A stretch of DNA of 64,000 nt from Streptomyces sp. DHE7-1 (GCA_016432725.1 JACJDG010000003.1:186001-250000); one strand, 5' to 3'; shown: positions 8,435-19,029, counted from the first letter of the stretch. A program made the numbers and translations. Notes: generated by a model from the sequence alone, not told the origin.

Positions 8435-9345
8435 GTGACCACCACCGCCCCTCCCCGGACGCGCCGCAGACCCGCGCGCCAGGCCCTCGCCCCTACGCCT
8501 TCCTCCTGCCCTTCCTCATCCCGTTCGTCCTGTTCACCCTGGTGCCGGTCGGATACGCCTTCTGGCAGAGCCTGCACAAGACCGAGCGCACGGGCGGCAC
8601 CTTCGGGCACACCCACTCGGTGTTCGCCGGCTTCGAGCAGTACGCCGACGTCGTGCACGAGCCCTTCTTCGGCGACAGCGTCGTGCGCGTCGGTGTGTTC
8701 GCACTGGTGCAGATACCCGTCATGCTGCTGCTCGCGCTGGTCCTGGCCCTGCTGCTGGACTCCACCGTGGCCCGGCTCAGGCGCTTCTTCCGCCTCGTGT
8801 ACTTCGTCCCCTACGGCATCCCCGGCGTCGTCGCGGCAGTGATGTGGGCCTTCCTCTACGACCCCCGGCTCTCGCCGATCGTGGAAATGCTGAGGTCGGC
8901 CGGAGCCCAGGTCGACCTGCTCGGCTCACACCTCATCCTGTTCTCCATCGGCAACGTGGTCACCTGGACCTACACCGGCTACAACATGCTCATCCTGTAC
9001 TCGGCCCTGCAGGCCCTCCCGGCCGACGTCGGCGAGGCGGCCCGCGTCGACGGAGCGGGCGGCTGGACGATCGTCACCCGGATCAAGATCCCGATGATCC
9101 GCCCGGCACTCGTGCTCACCGGGGTGTTCTCCATCATCGGCACCTTCCAGCTGTTCACCGAGCCCCAGGTCTTCCGGACCATCTCCACCAGCGTGACCAG
9201 TACCTACACGCCCAACCTTGCGGCCTACTCGCTGGCGTCGGGCGACAACTACAGCGAGGCGGCCGCCCTGTCGGTCCTGCTCGCCGTCGTGACCTTTCTG
9301 CTGTCGTTCGCGTTTCTGCGCCTGACCTCCAGGAGGCAGGGATGA
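8435..9345 (+). CDS. Sugar ABC transporter permease, MalF-like (frameshift in sequence)
   Basis: Inner-membrane permease of a CUT1 sugar importer, about 303 residues once repaired. The GTG start gives a basic N-terminus (TTTAPPRTRRRPARQALAP). One C is missing in the run at 8490-8493; restoring it continues in frame as YAFLLPFLIPFVLFTLVPVGYAFWQ, the usual first transmembrane helix. The EAA loop that docks the ATPase is GEAARVDGAGGWTIVTRIKI. About six helices are visible. Its stop overlaps the next permease start (ATGA), showing translational coupling. The break matches the other single-base losses in this window and probably is not real. Confidence 0.88.
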
Positions 9346-10237
9346 GCATCCTCACCCGCGTCGAAGGAGCCCACGCCACCACCAAGCGGGGCCGGGGCGC
9401 GCCCGGGCGGCTCTCCGTAGTGGCCGCGGTGGCCTTCATGGTCCTGGCCGCCTGCTACATGCTGCTGCCGGTCTACTGGCTGCTCGTCTCCTCGACCAAG
9501 AGCCAGGGCGACCTCGTCTCCACCCCGGGCTGCTGCCCGCCCACTGGCACCTCGGTGACAACCTCGCCGCGCTGTTCGCGCAGCAGGACGGCGTCTTCGC
9601 CCGCTGGCTGCTCAACAGCCTGCTCTACGCCGGAGCGGGCGCGGCGGTCGCCACCACGCTGGCCGCGGCTGCCGGGTACGCCCTGGCCAAGTACGAGTTC
9701 CGGGGGCGCGAGGCGGTGTTCTCCGTCGTTCTCGGCGGGGTCCTGGTGCCCGCGAGCGCCCTCGCCCTGCCGCTGTTCCTGCTGTTCGCCCAGGTGAACG
9801 CAACCAACACCTTCTGGTCGGTGTTCCTGCCCAGCATCGTCAGCCCCTTCGGTGTCTACCTCGCCCGGATCTTCGCCACGGCCTCGGTGCCGGACGAGGT
9901 GATCGAGGCGGCCCGCATGGACGGCGCCGGCGAACTGCGCATCTTCCGCACCATCGCCCTGCGCCTGATGTCCCCGGCACTGGTGACCGTCTTCCTGTTC
10001 CAGTTCGTCGTCATCTGGAACAACTTCCTGCTGCCCCTGGTCATGCTCCAGGACGACGATCTCTACCCCGTCACCCTCGGCCTGTTCACGTGGCAGTCGC
10101 AGACCAGCCGGCTGCCCCAGCTCCAGACCCTGACCATCGTGGGTGCCCTGATCTCGGTCGTACCCATCGTGCTCACCTTCCTGCTCCTGCAGCGCTACTG
10201 GCGGGCCGGACTCGCCGCAGGGGCGGTGAAGTCGTGA
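9342..10237 (+). CDS. Sugar ABC transporter permease, MalG-like (frameshift in sequence)
   Basis: Second permease of the CUT1 importer, about 298 residues after repair. AGGAGGC precedes the ATG. The first helix (VVAAVAFMVLAACYMLLPVYWL) is followed by SSTKSQGDL, typical of MalG-type permeases. One G is missing at 9527-9529; adding it gives GLLPAHWHLGDNLAALFAQQ and an unbroken frame to the end. The EAA loop is IEAARMDGAGELRIFRTIAL. Its stop overlaps the GTG of the GH42 gene. No ATPase gene is present in the operon; Streptomyces CUT1 importers commonly share the general ATPase MsiK, encoded elsewhere. Confidence 0.88.
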
Positions 10238-12294
10238 CCCGCACCCCGGACCACCCGCCGAACGTCCACCCCCTGACCGCGCTCACCCGCGAGCTGGGCT
10301 CCATCGCCTACGGCGGGGACTACAACCCCGAACAGTGGCCGAGGCACGTATGGCAGGAGGACGTCCGCCTCATGCGGGAAGCGGGCGTCAACCTCGTCAC
10401 CGTCGGCGTCTTCTCCTGGTCACGCATCCAGCCGCGCCCCGGCACCTACGACTTCGGTCTGCTGGACGAGGTGCTCGACCTGCTCCACGCCAACGGCATC
10501 GCCGTGGACCTCGCCACCGCGACCGCGGCGCCGCCCCCGTGGTTCACGCACCTGCACCCGGACGCCCGGCCGGTCACCGCCTCCGGCACCCGGCTCGCCC
10601 ACGGCAGCCGGCAGGTCTTCTGCCCGAGCCACCCTGCCTACGCCGAGGCCGCCGACGCCCTCGTCACCGCGCTGGCCGAGCGGTACGCGAACCATCCCGC
10701 CGTCGTCCTGTGGCACGTGCACAACGAGTTCGGCAACCACAACGCCCTGTGCTACTGCGACACCAGCGCCGCCGCGTTCCGGCGGTGGCTGCGGGAGCGC
10801 TACACCACCCTGGACACCCTCAACGAGGTGTGGGGCACCGACTTCTGGGGCCAACGCTACGGCGACTGGGAGGAGATCGACCCGCCGCGGGACACGACCG
10901 CCTTCCGCAATCCGGGGCAGGACCTGGACTACCGCCGGTTCTCCTCGGACGCGCTCCTGGCACGCCACCGTGCAGAGGCCGCCCTGTTGCGGCGCCTCGC
11001 GCCCGGCATCCCGCTGACCACCAATCACCTGGGCACGCTGGAGAAGAAGGTGGACGCCCACTCCTTCGCCGCGGACTGCGACCTCGTCTCCCTGGACCAC
11101 TATCTACCCGCGGCCGACCCGGACGGCCACATCGACCTGGCGCTGAACGCGGACCTCGCGCGGGGCATCGCCGGCGGACGCCCGTGGCTGCTCATGGAGC
11201 ACTCCACCTCCGCCGTCAACTGGCAGTCCGTCAACGTGGCCAAGCAGCCCGGGGAGATGCGCCGCAACAGCCTCACGCACCTCGCCCGCGGCGCCGACGG
11301 CGTCATGTTCTTCCAGTGGCGGCAGTCCCGGGCGGGCGCCGAGAAGTGGCACTCCGCGATGCTGCCGCACGGCGGCACGGACACCCGGATCTGGAGAGAG
11401 GTGCGCGGCCTCGGCGCGGACCTGGCCGCCCTCGGCGAGGTGACGGGGACCCGGGTCGCGGCGGACGTCGCGCTGCTCTTCGACTGGCACAACTGGTGGG
11501 CGCTGGAAATGGACGCCCGCCCCTGCGGACCCATGCGCTACCTCGACACGGTCCGTGACTGGTACGAGGCCCTGTGGCGGCTGAACATCACCTGCGACGT
11601 GGTCGCGCCCGGTGCCGACCTCACGCCCTACAAGGCCGTCGTCGCGCCCAACCTCTATCTGCTGGCCGACGAGCACGCCGACGCCCTCACCGGGTACGTG
11701 CGCGACGGCGGGCACCTCGCGGTCGGCTGCTTCAGCGGAGTCGTCGACGCCCATGACCGAGTCCACCTCGGCGGCTACCCGGGCGCACTGCGAGAGGTAC
11801 TCGGACTGCGGATCGACGAATACCTGCCGCTGCGCCCCGGTGACACCGTCTCCCTGAGCGACGGCTCGACGGCCGGGCAGTGGGCCGAACGCGTCGAACC
11901 GCGCGGCTGCGCACCGGTGCTGCGCTTCGCGAACGGCTCCGACGGCGGTCCGGCCGCAGGCGGCCCCGCGCTCACCCGGCACACCTACGGCGCGGGGACG
12001 AGCTGGTACGTGGCCACCCGGGCGTCAGGGGGGACGCTGCGGGAGCTCGTCCGGCGAATCGGCGAGGAGGCCGGACTGCGGCCCGTCGCCGACGTACCCG
12101 ACGGGGTCGAGGCGGTCCGCCGGTGCGGCCCGGACGGCTCCTACCTCTTCCTCGTCAACCACGGCGGGGATCCCGTCAAGGTCCTGGTCGAGGGGACCGG
12201 TCTCCTCGACGCCGCCGGTGACGGCTCGTTCACGGAGATCCCCGCGGGAGGCGTGGCCGTCGTCCGCGAGGGTCCCGCCCAGCCGCGTTCCTGA
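10234..12294 (+). CDS. GH42 beta-galactosidase
   Basis: An intact 686-residue beta-galactosidase of glycoside hydrolase family 42, cutting terminal beta-D-galactose from galactosides taken up by the adjacent transporter. The N-terminal TIM barrel begins YGGDYNPEQWP and EDVRLMREAGVNLVTVGVFSWSRI, both typical of GH42. The acid/base Glu is E165 in HVHNEFGNHN and the nucleophile Glu is E322 in WLLMEHSTS. The central trimerisation domain (ADVALLFDWHNWWALE, APNLYLLADEHADAL) and the C-terminal beta domain follow. No signal peptide is present, so it works in the cytoplasm. The GTG start overlaps the permease stop, so it is in the same operon. Confidence 0.95.
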   Translation: MTRTPDHPPNVHPLTALTRELGSIAYGGDYNPEQWPRHVWQEDVRLMREAGVNLVTVGVFSWSRIQPRPGTYDFGLLDEVLDLLHANGIAVDLATATAAPPPWFTHLHPDARPVTASGTRLAHGSRQVFCPSHPAYAEAADALVTALAERYANHPAVVLWHVHNEFGNHNALCYCDTSAAAFRRWLRERYTTLDTLNEVWGTDFWGQRYGDWEEIDPPRDTTAFRNPGQDLDYRRFSSDALLARHRAEAALLRRLAPGIPLTTNHLGTLEKKVDAHSFAADCDLVSLDHYLPAADPDGHIDLALNADLARGIAGGRPWLLMEHSTSAVNWQSVNVAKQPGEMRRNSLTHLARGADGVMFFQWRQSRAGAEKWHSAMLPHGGTDTRIWREVRGLGADLAALGEVTGTRVAADVALLFDWHNWWALEMDARPCGPMRYLDTVRDWYEALWRLNITCDVVAPGADLTPYKAVVAPNLYLLADEHADALTGYVRDGGHLAVGCFSGVVDAHDRVHLGGYPGALREVLGLRIDEYLPLRPGDTVSLSDGSTAGQWAERVEPRGCAPVLRFANGSDGGPAAGGPALTRHTYGAGTSWYVATRASGGTLRELVRRIGEEAGLRPVADVPDGVEAVRRCGPDGSYLFLVNHGGDPVKVLVEGTGLLDAAGDGSFTEIPAGGVAVVREGPAQPRS

Positions 12295-12355
12295 ACAGCG
12301 CGCCGACACCCACCGCACCCGGCGCGTCCCCCGTCCGTCACCGAGGAGTGTCCTC

Positions 12356-14503
12356 ATGCCCGCCCCAGTGTCCTCACCAGCACTGCCCGCAAGCGTGGAG
12401 TTCGACGAACCCAGCGGCACGGTGGTGCTGCGCACCGACGCCTCCTGCTACGTCCTGCGGGTGGACCGCGCGCAGGGCACCGTGCGTCACGTCCACTGGG
12501 GGGTTCCCGTCCCGCCGGCCGACGCGGCGGCGCTGCCGGTGTGGGCCGGCCACGACAACAGTTTCGAGGGACGCCACGACGGAGTCGAGGAGTACCCCGT
12601 GGAAGGGGCGCCCGGTTCGGCGTCCCGGCCCTGGAAGTCCGGTTCGCCGACGGCAGCAGCCCCCTCGAACCCCGCGTCGAGGACGTCCGGATCGCCGACG
12701 GCAACCACCTGGTGGTCGCACTGCGGGACCGATCCCGGCCCCTGGCATGGGAGCTGCACTACCGGGTGCCGCCCGGCGGGGACGTGATCGAACGCTGGAC
12801 GGAACTGACCCACACCGCCGAACCGGACGCGGAGCCGCTGCACCTGACGCGGTATTCCTCCGCCCACTGGCCGCTGCCTCAGCGGCCCGGCTGGCGGCTG
12901 TCCTGCGTCCACGGCGGATGGTCCGCCGAGAACCGTCTGGAGCGGACGACGCCGGCGGTCGGGGAGACCACGCTGACCAGTCGGCGCGGTCACACCGGCC
13001 ACCACGCCAGCCCGTGGGTCGTGCTCGACGCCGGGCACGCCGACGAGGAACACGGCGAGGTGTGGGCCACGGCGCTCGCCACCAGCGGCAGTTGGCGACT
13101 GACGGTCCAGCGCACCGCGGCCCGCCGTGCCGGTGTCGTCGCCTCGGAGGGACACGAGGGCGTCGAGATCCCCTTGACACCCGGTCAGCGGTACGTCTCC
13201 CCCGTCAGCGTGGCGGTGTACGCCGCGGGCGGCTTCGGCGGCGTCAGCCGTGCCCTGCACACCTACGTACGGCGGCACGTCCTGCCGCACCCGGACGAGC
13301 TCCGGCCGGTGCTCTACAACTCGTGGGAGGCCACCTCCTTCGAGGTGGACGAGGACAACCAGCTCGCGCTGGCCCGCCGCGCCGCGTCCCTGGGCGCGGA
13401 GATGTTCGTGGTCGACGACGGCTGGTTCGGCGCCAGGGACGACGACCGCGCGGGACTCGGCGACTGGACCCCGCACCGGCGGCGGTTCCCCCGCGGACTG
13501 CGACCGCTGGCCGACGAGGTGCACCGGCTGGGCATGTCGTTCGGCGTGTGGGTGGAGCCGGAGATGGTCAACGCCGACAGCGACCTGTTCCGCGCCCACC
13601 CCGACTGGGTGCTGCACCTCCCCGACCGTGACGCCACCGAGCTGCGCAACCAGCTGGTGCTGGACTTCTCCCGGCCGGAGGTGACCGACTGGGCCTACGG
13701 GTGGCTGCACGCTCTGGTCGCCGACAACGGCGTGGACTTCCTCAAGTGGGACTTCAACCGCTCGTTCACGGAGGCGGGCGGCCACGGCGGCCGGCCCGCC
13801 CGGCAGGTGTACATCGAGCATGCCCGCGGTGTGTACCGGCTGCTCGACCGGCTGAGAGCCGCCTTCCCCGCGCTGCGCGTCGAGGCGTGCGCCGGCGGCG
13901 GCGGCCGGACGGACCTGGGCATGCTCCGCCGCACCGACCAGGTGTGGACCTCGGACAACACCGACGCGGTGGACCGGCTGACCATCCAGCACGGCTTCAG
14001 CCAGGTGTATCCGGCGGGAGTCATGTCCGCCTGGGTGACCGACAGCCCCAACCCGCTGACGGGGCGGTCGGTCCCGCTCGCCTTCCGCTTCCACTCGGCC
14101 ATGGCGGGAGTCCTCGGCATCGGGGCGACCTGACCCGGTGGACGGCCGCGGAGCTCGAGGAGGCGGCCCGGCTGGTCCAGCGGTACAAGGACATCCGTCC
14201 GCTGGTGCAGCACGGCCGCCAGGACCGGCTGCTGGCTCCGGGCGAGGGGCGCTGACGGCCGTCCAGTACACCGACTCCGAGGCCGGCCGTGCCGCGGTGT
14301 TCGTCTGGCGGTGCAGCGCCTCCTTCGGGCCGGCCCACCCGCCGCTGCGGCTGCGCGGTCTGCACCCCGAGGCCCGGTACCGGGACGAGGACACCGGGGT
14401 CGAATGGTCCGGGGCCACACTGATCGGCTACGGCCTGCCGGTACCGGCCCTTCCGGACGGTGACTGCGCGAGCACCCTGGTGGTACTGCACCGGACGACG
14501 TAG
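12356..14503 (+). CDS. GH36 alpha-galactosidase (three single-base frameshifts in sequence)
   Basis: Cytoplasmic alpha-galactosidase of family 36, about 716 residues once repaired, removing alpha-linked galactose from raffinose/melibiose-type sugars. An N-terminal beta domain is followed by the barrel: NSWEATSFEVDEDNQLALA, FVVDDGWFGARDDD, GVWVEPEMVNADSDL. The catalytic nucleophile Asp lies in DFLKWDFNR and the acid/base Asp in WTSDNTDAVDRL. The substrate-binding GGGGRTDLGML motif is present. The frame breaks at about 12611 (C run), 14127 (G) and 14246-14249 (G run); in each case one added base restores the protein, ending ALTAVQYTDSEAGRAAVFVW and STLVVLHRTT. It starts 61 bases after the GH42 gene and is probably in the same transcript. 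Confidence 0.9.
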
Positions 14504-14922
14504 AGGGCTTCGAGCCGTCCACCATGTCGCGCAGCCTGCCACGGAAACCCACAGCGCGGGGGCTTCATCCGGCCCCGCGTCGCGTCCGCGCGCATTGCGC
14601 CTGTCGATCCATCCATGCCGCTCGCAGCCTGCCGCACCGGACAGGCCGGGACCAGGAGGCAGGACCGAGGGCGAGGTCTCCTGGCGCGCCACCCTCCGCG
14701 TGACGCGCCTCGCCGAGGACTTCACCGTAGCCGTGTTCTTCTCGACGGCCCGGCCGCCGTGTGCATCACCGGACCGGCGCTCGCCGCCGGCGGCGGACTC
14801 CGGAGCACCGCTGCACGCCTGTCACGCCCGCCTGTGTGGCGGTGGTCCCGGCTGCGCACGAGACTGAGAGGTACCAGGTCCGGCAGGCGACGACGTGTGG
14901 CGAGACGGGGTGACGGTGACAC
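14504..14922. other. Intergenic stretch after the alpha-galactosidase gene
   Basis: I find no frame with a recognisable product and no strong hairpin. The stretch must hold the promoter for the alcohol dehydrogenase gene, but no convincing hexamers are visible. Confidence 0.4.
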
Positions 14923-15963
14923 ATGGCGGGACACATGTCGGAGACGATGGGGGCGTGGGAGGTGGTGGAGCCGGGCCCCGTTGAGGCGGCGCCGCTGCGC
15001 TTCGTCGAGAAGCCCGTGCCGGTTCCGGGCCCCGACGAACTTCTTGTGCGTGTGCGCACCTGTGGCGTGTGCCGGACCGATCTCCACGTCGTCGAGGGCG
15101 ATCTGCCGCTGCACCGGCACCATGTGACGCCAGGTCACGAGGTCGTCGGTCTGGTGACGGCCATGGGCGAGGCGGTCACCGGGTACGCGGCCGGGGACCG
15201 GGTCGGCGTCGCCTGGCTGCGGCGCACGGACGGTACGTGCGTGTACTGCTTGCGCGGGAACGAGAACCTCTGCCCGGACTCGCAGTACACCGGCTGGGAC
15301 GCCGATGGCGGCTACGCCGAGTACACGACCGTTCCGGCGGCTTTCGCCTATCCGCTGCCCAGTGGCGTCGAGGACGTCGCACAGTCGCCGCTGCTGTGCG
15401 CGGGCATCATCGGCTATCGCGCACTGCGGCGGGCGTCGCTGCCCTCGGGCGGGCGACTCGGGCTGTACGGGTTCGGAGGCAGCGCCCACCTGTGCGCCCA
15501 GGTGGCGCTCGCGCAGGGCGCGACGGTGCACGTTCTCACACGTGGCGAGGCGTCACAGCGGCTCGCGCTCGAACTGGGCGCGGCGTCCGCCGGAGGCGCC
15601 TACGACATGCCGCCGGAACCGCTCGACAGCGCGATCCTCTTCGCACCGGCCGGCGAACTGGTCCCCGTCGCCCTGCGCGCCCTGGACCGCGGCGGAGTAC
15701 TGGCGGTGGCGGGCATCCATCTGACCGACACCCCGCCGCTGGACTATCAACGAGAGCTCTTCTACGAGAAGGAGTTGCGCAGCGTCACGTCCAACACCCG
15801 TGACGACGGACGTGAATTCCTGGCGATGGCTGCGCGCCACGGGGTCCGTGCCACCACCCACCCGTATCCCCTGTCCCAGGCGCCGGACGCGTTGCGGGAC
15901 TTGAAGGCGGGGCGGTTCGACGGGGCAGCCGTGCTGGTCAACGACATCTCGGGCCCGTCGTAG
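14923..15963 (+). CDS. Zinc-dependent alcohol dehydrogenase (MDR superfamily)
   Basis: A 346-residue medium-chain dehydrogenase that interconverts alcohols and aldehydes with NAD(P). The catalytic zinc ligands are Cys 50 (CGVCRTDLH) and His 72 with Glu 73 (TPGHEVVG). The cofactor loop is [17 protein letters not shown]. It resembles the AdhA-like subfamily with the motif [19 protein letters not shown]. Structural zinc is normally held by four Cys, but only three are visible (106, 109, 117); the position of the first is occupied by another residue. The ATG at 14923 is used; an internal ATG at 14947 is also possible. It lies between the glycosidase genes, but any link to galactose metabolism is unproven. 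Confidence 0.88.
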   Translation: MAGHMSETMGAWEVVEPGPVEAAPLRFVEKPVPVPGPDELLVRVRTCGVCRTDLHVVEGDLPLHRHHVTPGHEVVGLVTAMGEAVTGYAAGDRVGVAWLRRTDGTCVYCLRGNENLCPDSQYTGWDADGGYAEYTTVPAAFAYPLPSGVEDVAQSPLLCAGIIGYRALRRASLPSGGRLGLYGFGGSAHLCAQVALAQGATVHVLTRGEASQRLALELGAASAGGAYDMPPEPLDSAILFAPAGELVPVALRALDRGGVLAVAGIHLTDTPPLDYQRELFYEKELRSVTSNTRDDGREFLAMAARHGVRATTHPYPLSQAPDALRDLKAGRFDGAAVLVNDISGPS

Positions 15964-16246
15964 CCCTCCCCGAGGGCGTCTCCCGTGCTGCGACAGGGGT
16001 GGCTGGTGCTGTCCGAGGGGGCGGCGATCTTTCGTCACCAGCCGACGAATGCGCGGCCGTTAGCGACGCCGCTCCGAGGGAGAGCCGATCTCCGTCCTCG
16101 CGCGTGACCGACGAGAGCGCTGCGCTTTGGATGCACAACCCGCCACAACGGCACGGCGATTGGCGGGGCCCGATCGCGTGCTCCGAGTGACGCACGAGGT
16201 CTGGACACACTTCCGATGGCGTGCTGTCATGCTTCCGGCTACACGT

Positions 16247-16260
16247 TTCCAACGTTGTAA
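16247..16260 (+). promoter_or_regulatory. Candidate operator before the GH2 gene
   Basis: TTCCAACGTTGTAA is a 14-base palindrome with one mismatched pair (consensus TTMCAACGTTGKAA), centred on CG. This is the usual form of LacI-family operators. It ends 112 bases before the GH2 start codon. Its half-sites differ from those of the site at 6750, so a different LacI-type protein may bind it. Confidence 0.55.
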
Positions 16261-16372
16261 GTCACCGCTGGGCCCGGCAGGGACTCGACGCTCAGGCACC
16301 ACCGGCCGGGCAGGCGGCAGCGACAGGCGCCCGCCCCGCCGTACTCGCTGAGACGCAGTGACAGGAGGATCT

Positions 16373-18946
16373 GTGAGACGACGTAAGCCATGGCACACCC
16401 TGGGTCCCGGTGGCCGTCGACGCCGCGTGCTGGCGTCGACGGCAGCGGCCATGGGACTCGTCGGCGCGCTGTTCGCGGGTCCCGCCGTGGCCAGTCCTGA
16501 CCGTGACTCCGGTGCGGCCGCCCTGGGCTGGACGCCCAAGACGCCACCGCTCACGACTCCGTGGACGGACGAGGTCGGCCCGGACAACGCCCACCCGGAG
16601 TATCCGCGACCGCAGTTGACGCGTAAGCGCTGGCAGAACCTCAACGGTGTGTGGCAGTTCGCCGCCGCCCAGGCCGGTGACGCGCCCCCCTTCGGCAAGG
16701 ACCTGGACGAGCGCATCCTCGTGCCGTACCCGGTGGAGTCAGCGCTGTCCGGCATCAAGCGCCACGAGGACCGGATGTGGTACCGCCGGACCTTCACCGT
16801 CCCGCGCGACTGGACAGCCGTGCCCGGCCGGCGACTCCTCATGAATTTCCAGGCCGTGGACTACGACGCCAAGGTCTGGGTCAACGGCCACCAGGTCGCT
16901 ACTCACCGAGGCGGCTACGACGCGTTCTCCGCGGACGTCACCGACGCGCTGAAGGGCGCCGGCCCGCAGGAGGTCGTAGTCGGCGTCACCGACGAGACCG
17001 ACAAGACCTGGCAGCCGGTCGGCAAGCAGCGCAACGTGGCCGACCGCGGCATCTTCTACACCTCCAACTCCGGCATCTGGCAGACCGTCTGGATCGAGCC
17101 GGTGTCCAGCGGGCACATCGACTCACTGCGCACCACGCCCGATCTGGACACCGGCACCGTGTCCGTCGCGCCGCGCCTCACCGGCGCGGACGGCATGACG
17201 GTGCAGGCGACGGCGTACGACGGCGACGAGGCCGTGGGCAGGGTCACGGGACCGGCGGGGTCGACGCTCGAGGTGCCGGTCCCACAGGCCAGGTTGTGGA
17301 GCCCCGACTCGCCGTTCCTGTACCACCTTCGGGTCCGGCTCCTGCGCGGCGGCAAGCCGGTCGACGAGGTGGGCTCCTACTTCGGGATGCGCGAGATCGG
17401 CACCGCCAAGGGCTCCGACGGCAGGATGCACATCACGCTCAACGGCAAGCAGACGTTCCTGCTGTCCACGCTCGACCAGGGTTTCTGGCCGGACGGCATC
17501 TACACCGCACCGACCGACGCGGGCCTGAAGTTCGACCTGGCCGAGCACAAGCGGCTCGGCTTCAACACCGTCCGCAAGCACATCAAGGTCGAGCCCGACC
17601 GCTGGTACTACTGGGCGGACAGACTCGGTCTGATGGTGTGGCAGGACATGCCGTCGATGAAGGTCGACTTCTCGAAGTCCCGGGCCGAGAACACCCCGCC
17701 CGAGGACGCCCGGCATGAGTTCGAGCGGCAACTGCACACCATGGTCGACCAGCACGCCGGCTGGACCTCGATCATCGGCTGGATACCGTTCAACGAGGGG
17801 TGGGGCGAATGGAGCCGTGAGGCCACCGGCCGGATCGCGGACGACGTGGCCAAGCAGGACCCGACCCGTCTGGTCAACGCCCACTCCGGCGTCAACTGCT
17901 GCAACTCGCTGGGCGATTCCGGCAAGGGCGACGTCGTCGACTTCCACCAGTACGTGGGGCCCGCGTCACCCGTACCGGAGGGACGGCGCGTGGCCATCGA
18001 CGGTGAGCACGGCGGCTTCGGACTCGAGGTGCCCGGTCACATGTGGTTCGGCGACGGCGGCGCGTACGAGATGGAACCGGACGCGGCGACGCTGACCCGG
18101 CGCTACGTCGAGAACCAGCGCGACCTGCTCACCGCCGTCCGGCAGTGCGGCATCTCGGGCAGCGTCTACACCCAGATCACCGATGTCGAGTACGAGGTCA
18201 ACGGCTTCTTCACCTACGACCGGCAGGTGAAGAAGATGGACTTCGACCAGGTGCGGGACATCAACGAGAAGGTGATCAAGGGCGCCGACGGTTCTGCCCC
18301 GCCGCCGCAGTTCCCGCCCGGGACACCCGGCCTGACCGGCAAGAGTGCCTGGCCCCTGGACGAAGGCAGCGGAACCGTCGCCAGGGACGCAGCCGGTGAT
18401 CACGACCTGAGCCTGCGTCAGGGCGCCGCCTGGGGCACCGGCACATCCGGTGGGGACCTCCAGTTCGACGGGGTCGACGACCACGCCGAGACGGAGGGAC
18501 CCGTCCTCGACACCTCCGGCAACTTCACGGTGTCGGCGTGGGTGAAGCTGGACCGTCTCGACGGCTGGCGCACCGCGGTCGGCCAGGACGGGGAGGCCCA
18601 GTCGGCCTTCTTCCTGCAGAAGACAGGCGACACCGACAAGTTCGCGTTCAGCACGAGTGGTGGGCGCGCCCTGTCGACGTTCACGCCGCAGACCGGCAAG
18701 TGGTACCACCTGGTGGGCGTGCGGAACGCCGAGACGGGCGAGCACTCGCTCTACGTCGACGGCGTGAAGCAGGGCTCGTTCAGTCAGTGCCTGAACCCGG
18801 CGTCCGACGGCCCGCTCTCGGTCGGCCGGGCCCGATTCAACAGCGGCAAGGTCGACTTCTGGCCGGGCGGTGTGGACCAGGTGCGTGTCTGGGACCGGGC
18901 GCTCAGCGGCGCCGAGATCTCCCAGCTGTACGCCTCGGGCAAGTAG
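16373..18946 (+). CDS. Secreted GH2-family glycosidase with C-terminal LamG domain
   Basis: An 857-residue exported enzyme. The N-terminus has an Arg-rich region and a hydrophobic stretch (RRRRVLASTAAAMGLVGALFAG) ending AVAS, a signal peptide that could use the Tat route. The GH2 modules follow in order: sugar-binding jelly roll (NLNGVWQF, MWYRRTFTVPRDW, NGHQVATHRGGYDAFSADVT), the immunoglobulin-like domain, and the barrel with FNTVRKHIKVEPDRWYYWAD. The acid/base Glu lies in PFNEGWGEW; DGEHGGFG is the likely nucleophile region. Residues from about 660 onward form a LamG/concanavalin-like domain (LQFDGVDDHAETEG, WVKLDRLDGW, WYHLVGVRN) that probably binds carbohydrate. AGGAGGATCT precedes the GTG start. 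The exact linkage cut is not certain; beta-galactoside is plausible from context. Confidence 0.9.
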   Translation: MRRRKPWHTLGPGGRRRRVLASTAAAMGLVGALFAGPAVASPDRDSGAAALGWTPKTPPLTTPWTDEVGPDNAHPEYPRPQLTRKRWQNLNGVWQFAAAQAGDAPPFGKDLDERILVPYPVESALSGIKRHEDRMWYRRTFTVPRDWTAVPGRRLLMNFQAVDYDAKVWVNGHQVATHRGGYDAFSADVTDALKGAGPQEVVVGVTDETDKTWQPVGKQRNVADRGIFYTSNSGIWQTVWIEPVSSGHIDSLRTTPDLDTGTVSVAPRLTGADGMTVQATAYDGDEAVGRVTGPAGSTLEVPVPQARLWSPDSPFLYHLRVRLLRGGKPVDEVGSYFGMREIGTAKGSDGRMHITLNGKQTFLLSTLDQGFWPDGIYTAPTDAGLKFDLAEHKRLGFNTVRKHIKVEPDRWYYWADRLGLMVWQDMPSMKVDFSKSRAENTPPEDARHEFERQLHTMVDQHAGWTSIIGWIPFNEGWGEWSREATGRIADDVAKQDPTRLVNAHSGVNCCNSLGDSGKGDVVDFHQYVGPASPVPEGRRVAIDGEHGGFGLEVPGHMWFGDGGAYEMEPDAATLTRRYVENQRDLLTAVRQCGISGSVYTQITDVEYEVNGFFTYDRQVKKMDFDQVRDINEKVIKGADGSAPPPQFPPGTPGLTGKSAWPLDEGSGTVARDAAGDHDLSLRQGAAWGTGTSGGDLQFDGVDDHAETEGPVLDTSGNFTVSAWVKLDRLDGWRTAVGQDGEAQSAFFLQKTGDTDKFAFSTSGGRALSTFTPQTGKWYHLVGVRNAETGEHSLYVDGVKQGSFSQCLNPASDGPLSVGRARFNSGKVDFWPGGVDQVRVWDRALSGAEISQLYASGK

Positions 18947-18965
18947 CCGAGCGGAGCACCTCCAC

Positions 18966-18998
18966 GAGGGCCGGGCGGCGCCGTGCCGCCCGGCCCTC
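18966..18998 (+). terminator. Perfect 14-bp hairpin terminator
   Basis: GAGGGCCGGGCGGC pairs with GCCGCCCGGCCCTC around a 5-base loop. It lies 20 bases after the GH2 stop and before the end of the convergent gene, so it can stop transcription from both sides. Confidence 0.85.
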
Positions 18999-19029
18999 CG
19001 GCACCGACACGTCATGCGGGAACGGCGCC

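Noticed and set aside
12348..13631. Long arginine-rich open frames antisense or out of frame to the glycosidase genes
   Set aside because: They mirror the third-position GC of the real genes, have no ribosome site and no recognisable domain, and overlap genes with clear catalytic motifs.
12356..14503. GH36 gene as a true pseudogene
   Set aside because: All three breaks are single-base losses in or beside G/C runs, and every catalytic motif is intact in the joined frames. The same error type occurs across the whole window.
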